Source of the DNA: CAZBEL01 sp964628055
Lineage (GTDB): Bacteria; Fidelibacterota; Marinisomatia; Marinisomatales; TCS56
Length of the DNA stretch: 64,000 nt
Assembly (NCBI GenBank): GCA_964628055.1
Contig: CAZVNL010000006.1
Location: 9,264 to 73,263 of the forward strand
Direction: 5' to 3'
Part shown: in pieces, positions 60,065-64,000 of the stretch
Numbering within the stretch: position 1 is the first letter of the stretch
Layout: the number at the start of each line of letters is the position of its first letter
The notes under the pieces: generated by a model
Databases searched by the model: none
The model's input: the letters and a program-made list of their open reading frames with translations, nothing else
What the model was told of the DNA's origin: nothing
Made by a program: the position numbers and the translations under genes

Positions 60065-62764
60065 ATGCCGCAGGTGTATTTATTTGGTGGTGGATGGGCC
60101 GACGGAAGCGCTGCCCAGAAAGATTTACTGGGTGGTAAGGGTGCCAATTTAGCCGAGATGACCAATCTGGGAATTCCCGTTCCCCCTGGATTCACGATTA
60201 CGACGGAAGTGTGTATGGATTATCTCGCCCGGGGGCATTTCCGGGAGAGTTTAAAAGCCTCCGTGGCCAAGGCCATGGAGCACATCGAGACCATTATGGA
60301 ACAGCGCTTCGGCGATGTGGACAATCCCCTGTTGGTATCGGTACGTTCCGGCGCTCGCCAGTCCATGCCGGGTATGATGGAGACCGTTTTGAACATTGGT
60401 CTTACGGAAGCCACCCTCCCGGGTCTCGTTGCCAAGACCAAAAACCCCCGGTTTGTGTACGATGCCTATCGCCGCCTCATCATGATGTACGCCGATGTGG
60501 TCATGGAAAAGGCCGAAGGGATCGAACCTGAAGAGGGTCAGGGCATTCGCCAACAGTTAGAAAACCTCTTGCAGGAGTTGAAGCAGGAACGTGGCGTTAG
60601 TAACGATACGGACCTGACGCCGGAGGACCTGCAACGGTTGGTGGAGGCATTTAAGGCCCGGATTCAGGAAGTATTGGGACACTCTTTCCCCGAAGATCCC
60701 CAGGAACAGCTCTGGGGTGGAATTCAAGCCGTTTTTAAATCCTGGAACGGGAAACGGGCCGTGAGTTATCGCCGGATCGAAGGCCTCCCGGACCAGTGGG
60801 GCACGGCGGTGAATGTGCAGGCCATGGTCTTTGGGAACATGGGCGACCGTTCGGCCACCGGCGTTGCCTTCACGCGTAATCCTGCCACCGGTGAGAATAC
60901 TTTCTACGGGGAGTGGTTGGTGAATGCCCAGGGGGAGGACGTGGTGGCGGGCACCCGTACACCCAATCCCCTGAATGAGAAGGGCAAAACACCGGACACA
61001 GAACACTTGCCCAGCCTGGAGACCTTTATGCCCGCGGTGTACCGCCAGTTAGTGTCCATCCGTGATAAACTGGAACTTCACTACCAGGACATGCAAGATA
61101 TTGAATTCACCATTCAGGAGGGGCGTTTATGGATGCTGCAGACGCGGGTGGGCAAGCGTAACGGCGTGGCGGCCATTCGCATGGCGGCGGACATGGTTCG
61201 TGAGGGTTTAATTACCAAGGAAGCGGCCCTCTTGCGGGTCCAACCCAATCATCTCGATGAGATCATGCATCCCCTGGTGGATCCGGTTGCTGAGCGACGT
61301 AGCCAACCCCTGGCCGTAGGGTTACCCGCCGGACCGGGGGGGGCCTGTGGCCAGATCGTTTTTACCGCTGACGAGGCCGAGGCGTGGGCTCAGGAAGGGC
61401 GCGCCGTGGTACTGGTTCGCAATGAGACCTCGCCGGAGGATGTGCATGGGATGCATGCTGCGGCGGCCATTCTTACTGCCAAGGGGGGCATGACCTCCCA
61501 CGCGGCGCTAGTGGCGCGCGGTTGGGGAAAGTGCTGCATCGTAGGCTGCTCCGCCCTGAATATCGATGCGGCTAAGAAAAAATTATCGGTGCCAGGCCAA
61601 GCCCTCGGCGAGGGGGATTGGTTAACCCTGAATGGCACCAGCGGACGGGTGTATGCCGGACAGTTGCCCCTTTTGGAAGTCCAGTTGGGAGCGAATGAAT
61701 ATTATCAAGAGATCATGGCGTATGCCGATGAGGTTCGGACGCTGGGAGTGCGTACTAACGCCGATCGTCCGGAGGACGCGCGCCAGGCACGGGAGTTCGG
61801 CGCGGAAGGCATCGGTCTTTGCCGCACTGAGCACATGTTCTTCGATCCGGAACGTATCCAGGCCATGCGGGAAATGATCGTGGCCCGGACGGAAGCCGAA
61901 CGGCGCCAGGCGGTGATGAAGCTGTTACCCTTTCAACGGGCGGATTTTAAGGCCATCCTCCAGGCCATGGCCCCCTATCCCGTCACCATTCGCCTCCTGG
62001 ATCCACCACTCCACGAGTTTATCTCCCTGTCCGAGGATCAGATCGATGACTTGGCGGGTGACTTGAAGGTCACTCCCGAAGAACTGAAGGCCCGTATGGA
62101 AGCCCTGCACGAATTGAACCCCATGTTGGGGCACCGGGGATGTCGTTTGGGGATCGCCTACCCGGAGATTACGGAGATGCAGGCCCGTGCCATATTCGAA
62201 GCCACGGCAGAATTAGTTGCCGAGGGTCAAACGGTCCGCCCGGAGGTGATGATCCCCTTGGTGGCGACGCAGGCGGAATTGGCCCACCAGAAGCGGATTG
62301 TGGACAAGGTGGCCCAGGCGGTTCAGGAAGAGCGGGGGGTTACGTTTGAGTATTTGGTGGGGACTATGATCGAACTTCCCCGGGCCTGTGTGGTTGCGGA
62401 CGGGATTGCTAAAGAAGCCGATTTCTTTTCCTTTGGCACCAATGATCTGACACAGACCACCTTCGGTTTCTCCCGGGATGATGTGGGTAGCTTTTTACCG
62501 AGCTACCTTGAAGAGGAGATCCTACCCCGGGACCCCTTTCAATCCCTTGACCAGGCTGGTGTAGGGGAACTGGTGAAATTAGGTGTGCAGAAAGGCCGGT
62601 CTGGCAAGCCGGATTTGAAAATTGGTATTTGTGGTGAACACGGCGGCAACCCCGACTCCATCCACTTCTTCCATCGCGCGGGGCTGGATTACGTGAGTTG
62701 TTCCCCCTTCCGGGTGCCCATCGCCCGCCTGGCCGCCGCCCAGGCCGTTTTGAATAAAATATAG
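60065..62764 (+). CDS. ppdK: Pyruvate, phosphate dikinase
   Basis: PPDK interconverts pyruvate, ATP and phosphate with phosphoenolpyruvate, AMP and pyrophosphate in central carbon metabolism. The 899-residue protein begins with the nucleotide-binding domain (LGGKGANLAEMTNLGIPVPPGF, VSVRSGARQSMPGMMETVLN). The swivelling phosphohistidine domain has H479 in GGMTSHAALVARGWGKCC. The PEP/pyruvate barrel contains LCRTEHMFFD, FGTNDLTQTTFGFSRDD and C856 in GICGEHGGNP. I choose ATG 60065, preceded by AAAGGAAAGGAAAG, over a TTG at 60026. It is divergent from rrf2. Confidence 0.97.
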   Translation: MPQVYLFGGGWADGSAAQKDLLGGKGANLAEMTNLGIPVPPGFTITTEVCMDYLARGHFRESLKASVAKAMEHIETIMEQRFGDVDNPLLVSVRSGARQSMPGMMETVLNIGLTEATLPGLVAKTKNPRFVYDAYRRLIMMYADVVMEKAEGIEPEEGQGIRQQLENLLQELKQERGVSNDTDLTPEDLQRLVEAFKARIQEVLGHSFPEDPQEQLWGGIQAVFKSWNGKRAVSYRRIEGLPDQWGTAVNVQAMVFGNMGDRSATGVAFTRNPATGENTFYGEWLVNAQGEDVVAGTRTPNPLNEKGKTPDTEHLPSLETFMPAVYRQLVSIRDKLELHYQDMQDIEFTIQEGRLWMLQTRVGKRNGVAAIRMAADMVREGLITKEAALLRVQPNHLDEIMHPLVDPVAERRSQPLAVGLPAGPGGACGQIVFTADEAEAWAQEGRAVVLVRNETSPEDVHGMHAAAAILTAKGGMTSHAALVARGWGKCCIVGCSALNIDAAKKKLSVPGQALGEGDWLTLNGTSGRVYAGQLPLLEVQLGANEYYQEIMAYADEVRTLGVRTNADRPEDARQAREFGAEGIGLCRTEHMFFDPERIQAMREMIVARTEAERRQAVMKLLPFQRADFKAILQAMAPYPVTIRLLDPPLHEFISLSEDQIDDLAGDLKVTPEELKARMEALHELNPMLGHRGCRLGIAYPEITEMQARAIFEATAELVAEGQTVRPEVMIPLVATQAELAHQKRIVDKVAQAVQEERGVTFEYLVGTMIELPRACVVADGIAKEADFFSFGTNDLTQTTFGFSRDDVGSFLPSYLEEEILPRDPFQSLDQAGVGELVKLGVQKGRSGKPDLKIGICGEHGGNPDSIHFFHRAGLDYVSCSPFRVPIARLAAAQAVLNKI

Positions 62765-62784
62765 TCCAGTAAGATCTCACCGAT

Positions 62785-62848
62785 TTGAACATTTTTCCTT
62801 GTAAATATACCAACAGCACATTATTTACTAAGTGCCATTGGTATATTT
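62785..62848 (+). promoter_or_regulatory. Promoter and inverted-repeat operator of the AbiE-like module
   Basis: A perfect 11-bp inverted repeat, AAATATACCAA (62803-62813) and TTGGTATATTT (62838-62848), has a 24-base spacer. It overlaps the probable -10 region that follows a TTGAAC -35-like box (62785-62790), and its right arm reaches the antitoxin start region. AbiEi antitoxins repress their own promoters by binding inverted repeats, so this is a likely operator. Confidence 0.6.
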
Positions 62849-63562
62849 TAATGTCGTGAAGATTACCACACTTAGGAAAATCCTCTTTAATCATGCCAGT
62901 AAACGGTTATACTTGAATGTGAACGATGCCCGGCGCTGGCTCAAAGAACAGGGTCTATTCTACAGCCCTCTTTCCGTAAAACAAGAACTGAATAACCTCA
63001 AAAACAAAAAGTTCTTGTACGATGCCGGAAGGGGTTGGTACACAACTTTGTCGAATTCCTACCCGCTCAATACCGAGGTCATCAGCAAACAGGAAAAGAC
63101 CATAGCACGGGCTTTCCACCTACTTCCTTTTTCCATATGGTCCAGCCGCCAAATTATAAGCCACTATCAGCATTTGCCCACTCGTTATATCACCTTCGTT
63201 TATCTGGAATTCAAGGCTTTATCAACGGTCAGGGATTATTTACTGGGAGAAGGGCTTCCTGTTTATATGAATCCCCACGCACCGGTGGTAGAAAAAACTT
63301 TAACATGGAGTAAAACCCCTTCGTTCTCAGACTTCGGATCACGGATGAACCGACCATGGGTCACTTTGCCACCATCGAAAAAATTTTGGTGGACCTTTGG
63401 ATTGAAAAGAACAAGCTTTACCTCATGGATGAATGGGAATACAAAGATATTTTCAGGTCTGTAGTAGGACGGTATCGGATCAACATGGGAGCGTTGCTAT
63501 GCTACAGCCAGAGGAGAAAAATGAAGAAAGTCTTTGAAAGACTGACTGAACCATTTGTGTAG
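62832..63562 (+). pseudogene. AbiEi-like antitoxin / DUF6577-type regulator, frameshifted
   Basis: The first frame (62832 to about 63315) encodes an N-terminal winged-helix-like domain (KITTLRKILFNHAS, LNVNDARRWLKEQGLFYSPL, FLYDAGRGWYTT). A middle domain follows (AFHLLPFSIWSSRQI, YITFVYLEFKALSTVRDYL). The homologous continuation, LRLRITDEPTMGHFATIEK and ILVDLWIEKNKLY, lies in the minus-one frame and ends at 63562. Adding one base to the A run at 63312-63315 joins both parts into one protein of normal shape. This is a real decay mutation or a sequencing error in a homopolymer. The start is uncertain: GTG at 62832 or at 62856. The partner toxin follows six bases later. Confidence 0.7.
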
Positions 63563-63567
63563 GAAAA

Positions 63568-64000
63568 ATGAGTTATATTAACGATGCGGACTTCACCCGG
63601 GAGTCAATTATTGAAAAACGTGAAAGCCTCAGTGAAGTTGATCCCGCATTTATAGAGAAAACGATCTATGCCATGGAGTTAGTGGGACAACTGGCACTGA
63701 TGGACCTAAGCTTCGTTTTTAAGGGAGGCACCAGCTTACTACTCCTCGATCCCTCATTCGGGCGCTTCTCCATTGATGTCGATATTTTTACCGAGACAGA
63801 GAAAGAAGAATTTGTTCCCATTTTCAAATAGATCATTGACAATTCACACTTCATCAGGTGGGAGGAACAGATACGAAGTGAATCACAAGTGCCTAAAAGC
63901 CATTAACGTTTTTATTTCGATTCTCAGATAAACCATCAGGAAAATTACCCGTTGTGCAAATTAGACAGGTACATAAGCCAGGGCATGTTTTACATGGTTT
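63568..64000 (+). pseudogene. AbiEii-like nucleotidyltransferase toxin, interrupted by stop codons and cut by window edge
   Basis: AbiEii toxins are nucleotidyltransferases that target tRNA or nucleotides. The start MSYINDADFTRESIIEKRES and the core FVFKGGTSLLLLDP with RFSIDVDIF give the GG-S/T and DxD motifs of the fold. A TAG at 63829-63831 interrupts the frame after FVPIFK. The same frame then continues with family-like sequence (IIDNSHFIRWEEQIRSES, VPKSH), is stopped again by TAA at about 63901 where a Tyr is expected, and goes on with RFYFDSQINHQENYPL to the edge. Two stops plus a frameshifted antitoxin indicate a dead module. Confidence 0.65.

Noticed and set aside
63300..63360. Programmed ribosomal frameshift in the antitoxin
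   Set aside because: A -1 slip would require pairing of a Lys tRNA on TAA; no good slippery heptamer or downstream stem is visible. Mutation or sequencing error is simpler.

Overview
The window looks like a near-origin segment of a Gram-negative chromosome from the FCB group, most like Marinimicrobia (SAR406), Calditrichota or a relative. This is inferred from gene content: a secreted protein ending in a FlgD-like type IX sorting domain (QNYPNPFNPxTTIRY type), an alternative complex III plus caa3 oxidase operon, SurA-type periplasmic folding factors, lipoproteins and CtaA/SCO genes. No rRNA, tRNA, CRISPR array or intact insertion sequence was found. A 100-N gap at 2877-2976 is flanked by identical 55-bp sequences, so it is probably an artificial join of overlapping contigs.

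Layout. 1-5 kb: a GNAT gene cut by the window edge, a 0.95-kb non-coding stretch with dispersed repeats, a membrane-anchored nitrilase-like protein, a family 4 uracil-DNA glycosylase and psuG. 4.9-23 kb: a nearly continuous minus-strand run of housekeeping genes (PNP-like fragment, yggS, gyrA, gyrB, dciA-like, dnaN, two SurA-type isomerases, mfd, mnmG, mnmE, yidC, yidD, rpmH), most joined by 4-bp stop/start overlaps. dnaA follows on the plus strand, with two perfect DnaA boxes just upstream. Two parS-like sites sit at the starts of mfd and mnmG. The strand switch at 23.1-23.3 kb fits a replication origin; a second DnaA-box cluster beside an AT-rich tract lies upstream of dnaN. rnpA and recF are absent from their usual places.

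24.8-41.7 kb: a 2300-residue secreted multidomain protein, ssb, plsC, a DMT permease, a TolB-like propeller protein, an MltB-like transglycosylase, a 1.15-kb non-coding stretch with the second copy of the dispersed repeat and a structured carA leader, then carA and carB. 41.8-59.7 kb: two minus-strand peptidase genes and a large respiratory operon headed by an Rrf2 regulator: rrf2-actABCDEF-small membrane protein-SCO-ctaCDEF-ctaA-SCO-ctaB. It should encode quinol oxidation by ACIII, electron transfer to a caa3 oxidase (A2 type by its YSHP motif), and the heme A and copper assembly factors. The rrf2 promoter is bracketed by two identical-arm inverted repeats (GGACT-N5-AGTCC).

59.8-64 kb: pyruvate phosphate dikinase, then a broken AbiE-like toxin-antitoxin pair: the antitoxin has a one-base frameshift and the toxin two in-frame stops. 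A perfect 11-bp inverted repeat overlaps its probable promoter. All functions are read from sequence motifs and family knowledge; no database search was run.
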